From positions 54,007,858-54,071,857 of the forward strand of contig NC_087065.1 in NCBI RefSeq assembly GCF_963678635.1: DNA of 64,000 nucleotides, read 5' to 3'. Origin of the DNA: Symsagittifera roscoffensis. Taxonomy: Eukaryota > Xenacoelomorpha > Acoela > Convolutidae. The notes beneath the pieces were generated by a model, which did not search any database, was not told the origin of the DNA, and saw nothing but the letters and a program-made list of their open reading frames with translations. Positions within the stretch are counted from its first letter, which is position 1. Every line of letters begins with the position of its first letter. Both the position numbers and the translations under genes were made by a program. Below are positions 1-11,569 of this stretch, one piece after another.

Positions 1-2
1 AG

Positions 3-392
3 CTTGACCAGAGTTTTAGCGAAACTATTGAAAACGCTAAAAAAAGCTTGAACGAAATTAAGAAAGAGTTGTTAAGTTTTGTGAGTGATCATAGGAATGA
101 GAAGGAGGAGACTGAACATTCGCTTATTTCTAGAACAAAAACATGTTTAAGTTGAAATAAGATAGGACACATAGTAGCTCATTGTAGATCTATGTTAGTG
201 AATAAGGTTACCCAGTCATCTAGTGATAGACCTCCTGTAAAATGTTTCAGGTGCTTAAAATTAGGACACATAGCTAAGGGTTGTAAGAAGGACTTTAAGA
301 GAAAAAGCGTGAGAGAAGACCAGCAGTTTGCTGAAACAAATGAAAGTGGTTTAGTTTTTATCTTTCAGCCGAGAGAGTCGACGGTGACCTAG
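3..392 (+). pseudogene. Ty1/copia-like gag C-terminus with two CCHC knuckles
   Basis: The frame starting at base 3 is open to 392 apart from one TGA at 150-152. It gives a charged helical stretch followed by two zinc knuckles of the form C-x2-C-x4-H-x4-C. In the first (about 144-185) the TGA falls inside the knuckle; the second (about 242-283, C-F-R-C ... G-H ... G-C) is intact. Such knuckles bind RNA in the retroelement nucleocapsid. The protease of the same element follows in another frame and overlaps the 3' end. The 5' part lies off the window. Seen: knuckles and stop. Inferred: copia family, from the downstream protease and pre-integrase motifs. Confidence 0.72.
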
Positions 393-735
393 TTATAGAT
401 TCAGCCTCAAGTTGCAGTATGATAGAAAACAAAAATTTGTTTGTTGAGCTTGCCAAAGTTTTAGCGAAACTGTTGAAAACGCAATAAAACGGAGTCTAAG
501 GTCTTAGATAAAGGAAGAGTTGAATTTTTGTGAAAGAGTGTCAAGGAAATTCGAAAAAAGTTTCAATAAGTGCTTGTTTCTATGTACCAAAAAACTCAGA
601 AAATTTAGTGTCCGTCTCAAAACTTACTAGAGGAGGAGCTTAAGTAGTTTTTTTAGATCATTCATTAATTGAGCAAGGAAATGGGACTGTTTATCCACTT
701 AGTGAGCGAGGAAATCTTTCGTTTGGAAAATAATA
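376..735 (+). pseudogene. Ty1/copia-like protease and pre-integrase region, frameshifted
   Basis: The frame at about 385 reads L-V-I-D-S-A-S-S-C-S-M, the aspartic protease site of copia elements (usual form D-S-G-A/S, here with Ala for Gly). Farther on, with frameshifts, come K-V-L-D-K-G-R-V-E-F (about 495-525) and then Y-V-P-K-N-S-E-N-L-V-S-V-S-K-L (about 580-625). The latter is the typical copia segment between protease and integrase (Y-V-P-x-L-x-x-N-L-L-S-V). A TAA near 639 and several shifts break it. No HHCC or DDE integrase core could be found downstream, so the element seems truncated near 740. It is clearly dead. Confidence 0.72.
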
Positions 736-925
736 GGTTTTGAAAATCACAAAAAATTAAGTGTTGAAAATGATTCTTCAGTATTCACAGTCAATAAGAC
801 TTATTTTTGCAGAGAGATAAGAGAGACGACGGAGAATTGAGAAAAATGAGAACCTGATAAAAGACGATGATACAGGGAAAGAGTTTGAGCTGAAAAATGA
901 ACCTAGAGCCCATCCAGAAACTAAA

Positions 926-1228
926 ATGTCATCAGATGAACGAGGTAAGGAGGAGTGGAGAAATTTATGCGAGGTTGAGATGTTTCAGAGAATAGGTATG
1001 AAGTTAGGTTCAAGGCTAGGGGAGAGTATAAAGTTTGAAAATAGAGCAGGTAAATTGATCAGGATATTTGACTTAGGACAGAAAAAAGTGATATTGCTCT
1101 TTATTAACACCGTGTGGGACATGGTAAAACTGAATCTCCAGACTAGTGTAGGCTATGATTTAGTACTTTTTGTGAAAGGAGGAGTCTTAAGTTTGGGGGA
1201 AATGACCTCTCACTTTCTAGAGAAGTAA
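926..1228 (+). other. Unrecognised ORF behind the copia fragment
   Basis: A 100-codon frame opens with ATG at 926 and is open for some codons upstream. The product is mixed, with charged and hydrophobic parts and Gly-Lys-rich segments. I see no integrase, RT or RNase H motif of copia in it. Its position right after the copia remnant suggests it may be a diverged or shifted piece of the same element, but composition alone does not show it is coding. From 1229 to 1440 I see only short GCGATAT-type palindromic patches near 1265-1320. Confidence 0.2.
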
Positions 1229-1440
1229 TTTCCTAATTTTTGGTTCAAAATAAAAACATGATTGGATATCGCACCCTGTCACGCGATATTGCGCGATGTT
1301 ATATCACAAGATCAGATCTCGACAGGCGGTTAACTTTCCATAAAAATAGAAGTAAATTTACTACTCTTTTATCGCATTCAAATTAAACTGTTGATTATAC
1401 CTAGTTTTTCTGCCAACCTGTGAAATAAAATATATTTTCA

Positions 1441-2130
1441 TAGGCTACTCTCAAAAAGAGAAGCAACGAACCAGCGTCTGAGATGAAAAACCAACCCACA
1501 GCCCGGCAAACATCAAAGAAGACCTGTTGCGTATAACAAAATAAAGATGACCTATCAACAGTTACTACAGAAGACGCGCAGAGAAAAAGATAGTGTGTTC
1601 AACCAGAGATTTGCAAAAGAAGAGAAGAAAAACAACGGAAGCGGAGTCGAATAATTGGAAAACAAATTAAATGAAATATAGAAAAATTTTCTTCAAACCA
1701 TCTGGCAGCGGTCCCCTCAAAGCACAATTTATTGTAAATGTGCGTAAAAACTTACTTATGGTGTTCAGATCACTCCACTAGAGATAGCAACACGGTGCTG
1801 GCAATAAAATAAAATTTGAAGAAAGAAAACAGTCAAAGTAGGGAAATATGATTCAAATGAAGGAGAACTGATCATGGCTAATGTAGACTCTGGCAGCCCA
1901 GCATAGTTTTTGTGGTAACAACAGTTGGTCTTCTGCTGAGTATGAAACCAAGTGGTACAAAATATTATTGCGCAAAAACGTCGCGTGTTACAACAAGAAG
2001 ACGCACTACAGAAAAATTGAAAAAATTTAATGAAAACGATTATATAAGCTTTTAGCGTCGCAGCTGTAAAAGAAATCAATTTATAAAAATTGTTCTGCTC
2101 GCGAAATCAATAAGCAAGTCTATCCACAAA
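1441..2130 (+). pseudogene. Retroelement gag/protease fragment, left arm of an inverted pair
   Basis: This ~690-bp stretch is the reverse complement, with scattered changes, of about 4795-5490; TATAAGCTTTTAGCGTCGCA near 2040 is matched by TGCGACGCTAAAAGCTTAT near 4866. On this strand it reads as a broken coding region: a basic, Gln/Lys-rich part at about 1465-1650, then M-A-N-V-D-S-G-S-P-A followed by a stop at about 1875-1907. The D-S-G-S-P motif resembles the active site of Ty3/gypsy retropepsins. Stops and shifts elsewhere rule out function. Seen: inverted repeat and motif. Inferred: the two arms are copies of one element inserted in opposite directions, or one insertion later inverted and duplicated. 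Confidence 0.55.
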
Positions 2131-2166
2131 AACGATCACTGCGGGTAAACACAAGCATAGACGGAA

Positions 2167-2350
2167 CCCCTCCACAAAAAGTTGAATACAAAACAGATAG
2201 GAGAAGTTAGTATAAATCATACTTTTTACTGAAAATTGTAGCCTGAACAAATCCGTCCACCCTCGGCAAAAAGGTGAATACAAAACAGATAGGAGAAGTT
2301 AGTATAAATCATAATTTTCAGAGAAAATTGGAGCCTGAAAAAATCTAGAA
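2167..2350. repeat. 92-bp tandem duplication
   Basis: GAATACAAAACAGATAGGAG starts at 2184 and again at 2276, and the flanking text (CCACAAAAAG..., ATAAATCATA..., AAATTG.AGCCTGAA) repeats with a few differences. This gives two units of 92 bp. No coding potential is seen. Confidence 0.8.
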
Positions 2351-3570
2351 ACTATATAATTTTGATGATATTGCTTTTGTGATAATAAGACCATCTTGAG
2401 CAACGCTCGAATTCAAAAACTGTGAAACTCTCAATAAACGTCTATTCAAAAACCTTCAAACTACAGTTATCATTGCAATAGTAACAATCTCACAGAAATT
2501 CTGTTTGAAAACTGCAGTAAGAATTGTATTAGAAACTAATGGGTGGGTGGATACGTGTTTATTAAATTTTCAAATGGATATTTTTCTAAAAATCTTTTAA
2601 TTGAATGGTTTTTCTAGTTTTCGCTCTATAAGTTTCCTAGTTTATTGTATTTGAATGCGTTCATGGAGTAGCGTGCTTTTAAGCAAAACATTGTAGGCTT
2701 GTGTGTGGAAAGTCATAACTTTCATAATGTTTCACAGTGATTTTTTAAATAGCTGACGAAGAAAGAAACTAAGTAAAAGTTGTTGGGTTCATTTTTGTAT
2801 AAATTTGAACTAAAAATTGTTTCAAAAACAAAAATGCGAGTAAACACAAGAATAGACAGTTATCTGGCTTAAAAGATAATTAAACAAAAGGGGTTTTTTG
2901 ATACTGACTTTACTTTGGATTAGAGAATTTTCGTTGAAATGCTACAGTTTCCTATCTAAATTTCATGATTTGAGTAAAATTTGACCTAACAGAAATCATG
3001 AAAGATTTTTCGAAAAAAGATTTTTTTTCGAAGTTTACAGGAAATTAATGTTGAAATTCATTTTGATTATTTGTAAAATTTTATAAAATTGTGTTTGAAA
3101 TTAGGTTATGAATAAAAGACTAAGAAAGAAACGAACACCGAAACACTCAAATATAAATAACGATAAAAATTTCAAAGGGGTATTTTGTTTCTATCGTCTT
3201 GTAAGTTAAGTAAAATTTTGAAAAATCTAGAATTTTCAAGCATATTTTCTTTGAAGAACTTTGGAGACGAAAATGATCGGTTAATTGATAATGTTTTACC
3301 AATAAATTGTGTTTTTTGTGTTTCATGCAAAAAAAATTTATTGGAGAAGTCTAGATAAAACCTTAATGAAATCTCTGCGTTCAAATTATATATTTCTTGA
3401 ATTGTGAAATAAAACTGCTATAAAGCTCTGCTAGACTCTACACACTATGTTATACTGATTGTTAGATTGTATAATCTATTGCGTATCCTAATACATGGAG
3501 GTCACCACCTCCCCCCTCCCCCAACTATTTGGCTCCAACATATACTAATAACTTGTTTTTAAGATCGAAC
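2351..3570. other. AT-rich spacer without a recognised gene
   Basis: Only short chance frames occur here, for example 3172-3384 on the minus strand, whose product is Phe/Lys/Asn-rich and lacks any domain. The stretch lies between the two inverted retroelement arms and carries runs of A and T. A C-rich patch occurs near 3508-3525. I see nothing else. Confidence 0.6.
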
Positions 3571-3571
3571 A

Positions 3572-3835
3572 ATGTTCATTCTTTCAGTATTTGAAACCCG
3601 AAAGGTGTTCATTATTTTAGTAATTGAGTGCCGAAAGTTTTCAACCTTTCAATATTTGAGATCGGAAAAATATTCATTCTTTTAGCGTTCGAGATACAAA
3701 TTTGTTCATTTTTTTAGTAAGTGAGATCGGAAAGGATTTAAGTTTTCATATATTTGAGATGGAAAAAGTGTTCACTTTTTCAGTATTTTAGATCAGAAAG
3801 GTGTTCATATTATCAGTTTTTGAGATTTTGCAGGT
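3572..3835. repeat. Degenerate ~33-bp tandem repeat, about eight units
   Basis: The core TTCATTCTTTCAGTATTTGA followed by GATCGGAAAGG-like text recurs at about 3575, 3608, 3640, 3673, 3705, 3745, 3771 and 3804. Spacing is mostly 32-33 bp, with one 40/26 irregular pair. Units are strongly diverged, so this is an old minisatellite. From 3836 to 4794 I see no gene. Confidence 0.8.
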
Positions 3836-4794
3836 GAGTTTAAACTGTTGGTAGTAAATAAGATCGAACAATTGGAGAGTCTTGCTGATGACTTACAAAA
3901 AAGCATTTGTTTTAAAATTATAATTTCAAGATATAAATATATATGTTACTCAAATCTGCAGGCAAACCGATGTCTCCGCTTAAAGTTTGCAGATTTTGCT
4001 TACAATTGCGAGTTCCACAACAGCTCAATTTTGTTATACCTATTGGTTTTTTTTAAGATCACGCAAATACTGTTGCAGAATCCAAAATTTGTTCTATTTT
4101 TAAAGCAAATTTGAGCTGTTTAATCTTGTAGTTCTTTAAATGTCGAATCGAAAACAGCAAAAAAACCCAAAAAACGTAACAATGTCGCGAATTTCGCGAC
4201 ATATCTGATTATGACCTGTTGTAGAATCGGCTTACAGTTCACAAAATGCTTAAGTGGTTCCCGTAATGGACAATTGGAATCATCTTTATCTATCAGTAAA
4301 GATAGACGCATCTGACTCATAGTAATCAAGAGTCGTTTGAATTTTTAGCTTAAAAAATGACTTAAAACTGACATCGGGTACAATAGGTTCAATTTTTTTT
4401 ACTCGTTGATAACGCGTTGTTGATTTGAGTAATACTTTTTTTGTGTGTGTCCCATTTTTAAAACATTAAGTTGGGTTTTTGAGTAGTTACTAGTAGATTT
4501 CTATGTGGTGCGGATTGGGCGAATAACTTTGGTATCAACTTTGCGAGATTGTTGGAATTTCATTAGAAAAAACTCACATATTTACACAATGTAGGTGTTT
4601 TTTTTAATCACCTCCTATTTTTCAATGAAAGCGATGGTTTTCTTGTAAGAGTTAGGTCTTTTCCCTCTGATTTGGTGGGCATAAATATTAACAATTTTGT
4701 GAAAACCGGTATGCATTTATTGTATATCTGTTGAACTGCTTCCGATTCGGATGAAAAAACACTGTTTTCTGGCTGCATCGTTAAGAGGTATCCT

Positions 4795-5840
4795 TAGTTT
4801 TGTGGATAGACTTGCTTATTGATTTCGAGAGCAGAGCAATTTTGATAAATTGATTTCTTCTACAGCTGCGACGCTAAAAGCTTATTTATTCGTTTTCATT
4901 AGATTTTTAAAAAATTTTCTGAAGTGCGTCTTCTTGTTGTAGCACGTAACGTAATTTTTTGTATCATGTACCACTTGGTTTTATTCTCAGCAGACGACTA
5001 ACTGTTGTTACCACAAAAACGAAGCTGGGCTACCAGAGTCTACATTAGCCATAATCATTTCTCCTTCATTTGAATCATGATTCTTTACTTTGACTGTTTT
5101 CTTTCTTCAAGTTCATTTAATTGCCAGCATCGTGTTGCTATCTCTAGTGGGGTTTTCTGAACACCATGGCAAATTGTTTTACTTTTTGCCCACATTTATC
5201 ATAATTTGTGCTTTGGCCAGATGGTTTGGAAGAAGTTTTTTCTGCTATTCATTTTTTTTGTTTTTCCTTATTTCGGCTCGGCTTCCGGTGTTGTTCTTCT
5301 GTTCTTTTGCAAATATCTGGTTGAACACGCTGTCGTTTTCTCTCCGCGTCTTTTGTAGCAATTGTTGATCAGTACTCTTTTTTTTTGTTATACTCAACAG
5401 GGCTTCTTTGATGTTTGCCGAGCTGTGTGTTGGTTTTTCATATCTGACGCTGGTACGTTGCTTTTCTTTTTTGATCGGCAATATTTTATGTTTTATTCGC
5501 GTCGTAGTGCTGACTCGGATGATCTCTCGATTGATGAGCGGTGTCTGTGATTTTTGCATTCACGCCTGGTTTTTGACGTCGGAGCTAACGTTTTCCCGCC
5601 AACGCAAGACAATGGGACTAAATGTATCATCACTCTAAATCAATTCAGCCTTGTGTTTTTTCCTTGTTCCCACTCTACTCGATTTCCTGATTTGGGAGAT
5701 CTCTGTAAATTTTCTGTGAGTTCGTTTCTGTTGCCACTTCAATTTTGGGACCGGTTCTGCTGGAAATGTTGTATGATCAGCTCTAGAGGGTCCACCATGT
5801 CATTTGGCCAATTGGCACCGGCATTTAATACGTAGAATTC
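4795..5840 (-). pseudogene. Retroelement gag/protease fragment, right arm of the inverted pair
   Basis: Sense is on the minus strand. Reading from 5840 down there is first a frame with two stops (Gln/Asn/Arg-rich, including W-P-N-D-M-V-D-P). Then comes a 104-codon open frame at 5245-5559, rich in Lys, Gln and Thr, that may form a gag-like helical part. Then, after shifts, M-A-N-V-D-S-G-S-P-A-S-F near 5025-5060 resembles a gypsy-type retropepsin site. The lower part (4795-5490) is the inverted partner of 1441-2130; the part above 5490 has no match in the left arm. Plus-strand hydrophobic frames across the same bases (5090-5368, 5554-5835) are shadows. GC content is higher here than in its surroundings. 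Confidence 0.5.
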
Positions 5841-6285
5841 GTAAGTAATTTCAACATATCACTCGAAGTCAGAATGCCTATGCGGCTACTTTCATAGGCT
5901 AAAACACCTATTCTTAGACTTTCAATTAGAAAAAAAAGAGATAACTATGACCCGATGAATTATAAAACGACTTCGTTTTTATCAACTTCAGACACAAACG
6001 TAATGAGAAAATTCGTTTGCTTGTTTAAATTTAATAAGATGCTTTTTCTATGTTCCGTGACAGTACTTTGCTTAAAAGTTTTTCATTTTTGGGCCATGTT
6101 CTTTAAAAATGTTTTGTGAGTAGTGTTGTTCTTCTCTGGAATTACTATTTGTGCACAACAAAAACATAACCAACACACAATGAGAGAATTGACTTTGCTT
6201 TGAAACAAAAAACTTCATTTCGAATTCTAAACAAACGATGTAAGACCTCAGAGGTTTTTCAAATTCAAGAAAAGCTTAACCTTTT
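5841..6285. other. AT-rich stretch without a recognised gene
   Basis: No frame with a domain, no repeat I can delimit and no RNA gene was seen. It follows the retroelement arm and leads into the diverged repeats from 6290. Confidence 0.5.
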
Positions 6286-6289
6286 TTTT

Positions 6290-8030
6290 TCTGTAAATTA
6301 ACACAACTTGTGAAAACAGGATTAAACAGAAGAATTTTTTGGCTGAGAAAGCTGGTAATTGAAATCCCTTTTCGAAATTGGTGGTCTATCACAATTTTTG
6401 TGAATTTTACATTTTTGACGTTCGATGGTGCAGCTTGCCTTACTTTTAACAAAGGAATGAACTGAACAAGTCCATTGCCACACTACGAAAAAAAAAAACA
6501 GTTATGAGCCTGAACAAAATTTGAGACTTTTCTCGGAAAAAAAAACGAAAAAAAAAAAAGCATTTGGACGCTCGAGAAAAGTCTGAACTAGGCTCATCGG
6601 CTCTTAATAAGCCTTGAAATATTTAATTTTGTCCATGTAACGGAACCGAACAGCCAATCTGTTGATAAATATTCTCAAGTTATCGCATCTGCGCCAAGAA
6701 CAGCTAGCTGAAGTTAAAAAAGCAGAGAACATATGTTGTTAAATTTGCGACTTGAGTTGGAGAAAAGTGACTTTGCACGCTAAGCTGAACGAAATAAACA
6801 ATGATTTTAAAATCGACGTTTTGATTAAAAATTAACATTTTATCAGCTAGGAAAAAATTACACAAAGATGACAGTTATACGAACAAATTGGGAACCTGCA
6901 TAAGAGACTCCACCACCTTCATTGAATCTTAATATATTTTGCTTTTCAAACAAAATTACCAAAACAGTAAGAACGTTTCAATTTCAGAGTATACAGAATT
7001 TTTTGAAAACCGTCTGGGTAGTATACACACTTTTTCCCATCAACATTTATATAATGCATTACATTCCAAATTGTTACAAAATAACATCAAATGGATCTTC
7101 AATTAGCTTTACCAAAATTTTTTTGACGTTTGTGAGCTTGCTTACAAAGCCGATGACCGGCAAATAATACGGTAGCCGTTGAGGGAAAAACCTGTTTTGA
7201 TGAGACTTTAAAACGACGCTACTCGCAATTCCCCACATTGTATTTCTAAGAAACTTAAACTGATTAAATTCAAATTGCTCATTTTAGATGTAATAACGCA
7301 TCCTAATCTCTTATAGTCTTGATGTTCTGTCGTCTGACTTATCTAGCACCGACAAAAACAATTTAACAAGGAACTAAAAATATATGCTGAAGTTTTGGGT
7401 TTAAATTGACTTGATTCCAGTTTTTTTGCTCGAAATTAGAAATCGATCACGTTTCATGTGAATTTTACAATTTGATGTTCAATAGTGGATTTTGTCTTCC
7501 TTTTAACAAAGGAAAAGAGGGGAACCTAAAATGAGATCAAATGTCAAACCACGTTAAATCAAATTTGAACGGTAAAAAACTTTTGGACTACTCTGATTCA
7601 TGACAAACAAAAATATTATCACGACCTAGTATAATAGACTTCACTAGGTTCAACGAATACTAATCAATCTTACTTGTTCAAAAAGAACTATCAAAAAATA
7701 AGAACATTTCAGTTTTAAGATATTCATGACTACGTAATGCAGGCCAGTTTTTTTTCGCAAACTAATTTTTTTTCAAAAAATGATATTTTTTTTGCATTTA
7801 AATATTAACTTTTTCGCTAAGAAAAAACATAGACAAAAACAGGATGGAAATTTAGAAAAAAAACTAACAAAAAAGTGAGAACGTTTCAATTTCTGTGAAT
7901 ACGGGACTATTTTCTGTACACTAAATTTCTGAGAGAATTTTTTTTGCCAAAACATTGATCTGTTTTGCGTTTCAAGTTTTTTTTGCATTTTCAAGGTTAG
8001 ATTTTTGCTATGAGAAAACAGTGACAACTG
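6290..8030. repeat. Diverged members of a non-coding dispersed repeat
   Basis: Text near 6380-6480 (GTGAATTTTACATTTTTGAC, then CTTTTAACAAAGGAA) reappears near 7455-7515. The pattern AAGAACGTTTCAATTTC occurs near 6970, with variants near 7702 and 7880. A further related stretch lies at about 52440-52530. The copies are far apart in sequence, so borders are approximate. Frames such as 6922-7167 (+) and 7773-8027 (-) are Phe/Lys-rich and lie inside this repeat; I do not regard them as genes. Confidence 0.5.
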
Positions 8031-9490
8031 GTAAATCTAAGAATTAAAATTCATTATCGAAACTAGAAATTGTTCACATTGTTATCGCTTTTGTAATTCG
8101 ACTAATTAAAGGCACATTAAATTGAAATGAAGTTAACAAGTGCATGAATACCTAAGAGCATTCATAAACGCATTGTTATGAATGAATGCGTTTTTGTAGT
8201 CTGTGGATTATTTTAAGACTCTTTTCCTTTAAAAAAATATTCAAAAAATCATCATGGCCATAATAAGTGAGAATCACTTTTTTCTTTCACATTTATAAAA
8301 CTGGTCGGTAATAAAAAACATTTTTTGAGTCCGCACTGACAAAGACAGTTTAAAATGGAATTAAGTACTAAAGTGGTTAGCATAAGTTATATATTTGAAC
8401 TAATTTCAATTCAATTTAAAACTTGTTTGCTCTGACAGCTGAAAAAATCATCTGAAAAGGATTCAAAATCGATTTAAATTCAATTTTTGTGTCTTTCAAC
8501 TACACTATTTTGACGCATTCCAGATCCATTTGAACCAATCTGAATCCGTTTGAGCCATGTTAATTTGGTTCAAACCAATTTTAACTATCTATTCTTCTTA
8601 GTTCAAGGTTGGAAAGTGCACCAATCTCAGAGCATAGAAGAGCCATGTTCTAAATTGAACTAAAAATCTACCCTGCTTTCATTTTTTTGAAAGATCTATT
8701 TATGCACTCTCTAATGCTTATATAGTCTCTCGTTTATTCAAAATTTCAAATCATTTATTGTTAAAGTAATCTCAACTTCTTCCAAGGGATCACAGCCAAT
8801 CACAAGAGTTGCAATTCATAACTTCAATAAATTTTCAAATTCTTAATTGAATGAAAATGTTTGACTAACCTTAGAAAAAGTCAAAAATGATAATCGTTTT
8901 TAAAAAAGTAGTCTATGTCAATATATGATATCAACTTATCTACTTTCATTTCATAGATTCGTCTTCTTCAAGCTCACTTCGAGAAACAACCGTTACTCAC
9001 AAACTCGGAAAAATGTAGTCTCAAAGTTTTGCAAAGCTTTTTGGAAGTCTTTTTTATGAAAGTTTTTGCTCTAAAATAAATTTAACAGTCATGAAAAAAA
9101 GTTTCCCCACTTTCACACGTTTGATTTGCTGTTGCTTCTTAAAACTTTGACAGATAAAACTTAAGTTTTTTATAACTTAATTACGAGCTTTTTGGCTATA
9201 AAATCTTGCTCTAGACTGAAGTTTCGGCTAAAAACCCATGATTTGAATCGGTTTTTTTCCAAACCTTTCATTTTTGAAAATTTGGATTGACTCACAACTA
9301 AAAGGGCCTCAAAATGTTTTAAAACAAATGAAAAAAAGTTGGATTAAAAAAACGTTAAGCTCCTCCAAATACGTTCCTCTTCATTATTATTGATTGAAAC
9401 AATGAACAGATATTAATAAAATAGTGATAACAACTTCCGTTTTTTGGACGATAAAGTACATCGAACACTAGTTCGATTTTTAAAACTTAA
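8031..9490. other. No gene seen; one short hairpin
   Basis: This stretch is AT-rich non-coding DNA. A small inverted repeat AAACGCATT / AATGCGTTT with a ~10-bp loop lies at about 8167-8196. GAACCAATTT-like words recur near 8515-8590. Nothing else is supported. Confidence 0.5.
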
Positions 9491-9494
9491 GCCT

Positions 9495-9950
9495 ATAATA
9501 AACAAGACTGCTCGTATCAGGGCGAAGCCCTGAATGTTCCGACTGCCTATTAAGGTTTATGGAGCAGTAATAACATTCAAAAATTAAAAGTAATAAAACA
9601 AAATGAAAATTTTTTTTTTCAAAAATTTGAAGTTTTTTTTTATAAAAATCATCCCCCCACACGCCATATAAAGTACAAAAGGATAGATTTTGCTACTTGT
9701 AACAAATCAATTATGGCAAATAAGCTTCGTTAAATCAATTTGGAACGATTTCTAAGACGGATTAACTCTCCGCTTATGCGCTAATAGCGCGAAATATATC
9801 GCGCGTTAATTGTCCCAAATTGGCCAAAATGGCAATCTTTAAACCTCCATAACTTTACGAAAAATGATCACAGGTGAAATATCTTTTCAAATTTGAGCTC
9901 AGGACAACAATACCTTTAGAATGATATTAAAAATTCCGTCAAAAATGGCT
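9495..9950. repeat. Diverged copy of the unit that starts the 10.85-kb array
   Basis: Landmarks shared with about 10900-11215 are CTCGTATCA.GGC, TTCCGACTGC, TTTCTAAGA.GGATTA, GCGCGTT.ATTGTCCCAAATTGG, TTTAAACC.CCATAAC and TTACGAAAA..GA. Identity is moderate, so this is an older copy of the same sequence family lying just downstream (minus sense) of the host exon. Confidence 0.7.
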
Positions 9951-9991
9951 AGTTAAAAAGTCGAAATTTGTCTGAAGAAAAAAAAACCCAC

Positions 9992-10176
9992 CCCGAGCAC
10001 AAAAATTCCGTTACTTTCGTATCGAAAGTCGGAACAATAAGTTTGATCCAACTGATCGCACAGAACGCTACTATACTTTCCTGCAAAATAAGCAGTCGCT
10101 ATTAAGTCCACGAATATGAAACAGTACTGCACGATGGTGATTCCCAAGAACCCAGTGTAGATTTTCTGTACATGAC
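9992..10176 (-). CDS. Internal exon of a membrane transporter-like gene (third of three seen)
   Basis: The minus strand shows TTTTGTGTTTTCAG before the exon and GTGGGTTTT after it. The 185-bp exon begins with two bases completing a codon and then encodes 61 residues. These include one long hydrophobic segment (about residues 9-32, ending V-D-L-I-A-T-A-Y-F-A-G) and a Cys/Asp-containing polar tail. The preceding exon (52996-53136) ends one base into a codon, so both phases fit and the join codes Arg-Gly-His. The hydrophobic end followed by G-K-Y-S resembles the TM10 end of SLC6 transporters (F-E-C-x-A-x-x-W-x-Y-G-x-x-R/K-F), but similarity by eye is weak. Possible continuation on the minus strand below 9992 was not found. 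Confidence 0.55.
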
Positions 10177-11569
10177 CTGAAAACACAAAACACAACTCAA
10201 TTGTTGCACTTTTAGGAACTATGGGCACTTCGATTTACCGTCAGTTCGATTATATATCTATGCTGCAAAAACATACTGCAATTAATGCTTAGAGAAAACA
10301 AAATTAAGGGGGCTTGAATATCTTTGATACACAGATTATTGAACGGGAAAAAATCCAGGGGCATTGTCGAGCTTGCAATTGTTTATCTCGGTTTTTCTAG
10401 AGAGATCTCGATCGCAGATAATTCTTTTCAAATCATTGAAATCTTTTTTTTTAAATTGACTTTTTATGTTTATTGGTCATTCAATTGTTTTTGCCCCGTC
10501 AATTTGATGAAATTTTTGATAATTCTAGGACACTCGGCATTTTTGGGTATTAATTTTTCGTAATAACTGCTACTGAGATTTGCACTATGATTATCTCAGC
10601 ATTTATTTTGTTCCATCAAACTGTTCGAACTATTATGAGAAGCAATACCGGTGTTGAAAACAGTTACAAATAAAAACTCAAGATCTGGATATCGTTTTTA
10701 GTTTCTCAGTGAATAAGAGTTGCACACCAAAATTTTCCTTCTCGCAAAAAACATAGTTTTATTCGGCATTTTTAATAGAATTTAGGAAACTAAAACCTTT
10801 TAAACAGCAAATACAAAATCGAAATTGTTCATATATTTCAATGGCTAATTGTTACACATTCTTTCAATGATTTTTTTTTCGTACGCCGGTGCAACCTTTT
10901 GAGAAAAGATCCTGGGAGGAACTAGCAACAAGAATTCTCGTATCATGGCAAAATCCTGGATTTTCCGACTGCGTTTTCACATCTATCGAGTAGCTTCGTT
11001 TGAAAAAAAAAGTTGATTAATTTTTCCAAAAATATGTGAAAAAATTTCTAAGATGGATGAAATCTCCGACTACGCGTTCATAGCACAAAATATACCGCGC
11101 GTTTATTATCCCAAATTGGTCAAATTGGCAACTTTTAAACCCCATAACCTTACGAAAATTGACCAAAGTGAAAACTTTCTTCTAAATTGAGCTGAGAACA
11201 AAAATAGTTCCAATACTTCTTCCGAAAGTCTGAACAATAAAAATATCAAAAACCCGAAACAATAGGTGAAAATGACAGCATCTGCTCAAAATTAGCGAGA
11301 AGAGAACAATTTTAAAAAATGTACAGTTGAAATGGTGTAAGCTGATTGAAACGGATTAAGAAAGAGAGTGTTATTCCACCAGAGAAAAAGGGACAAGAAG
11401 AAAACATATACCCAGTATCGAGTGCAATGTCCACTACGGCGAAAGGCTGAGCTGCACTACAACAAGGCAATATTACGGCGATGACAGCACAAGAATGTCT
11501 CTAACGATTCACAGAAATATATTTAGATGGTGGCATAGATAGATTAATAACAGCTGAACCAAGTATAAC

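Noticed and set aside
3572-3835. CRISPR-like array of regularly spaced repeats
   Set aside because: The units are directly adjacent and diverged, without spacers, in eukaryotic DNA; this is a minisatellite.
5090-5835. Plus-strand hydrophobic ORFs that look like membrane proteins
   Set aside because: They are antisense to a retroelement frame with a recognisable protease-like motif; Phe/Leu-rich shadows are expected opposite Lys/Gln-rich coding text.
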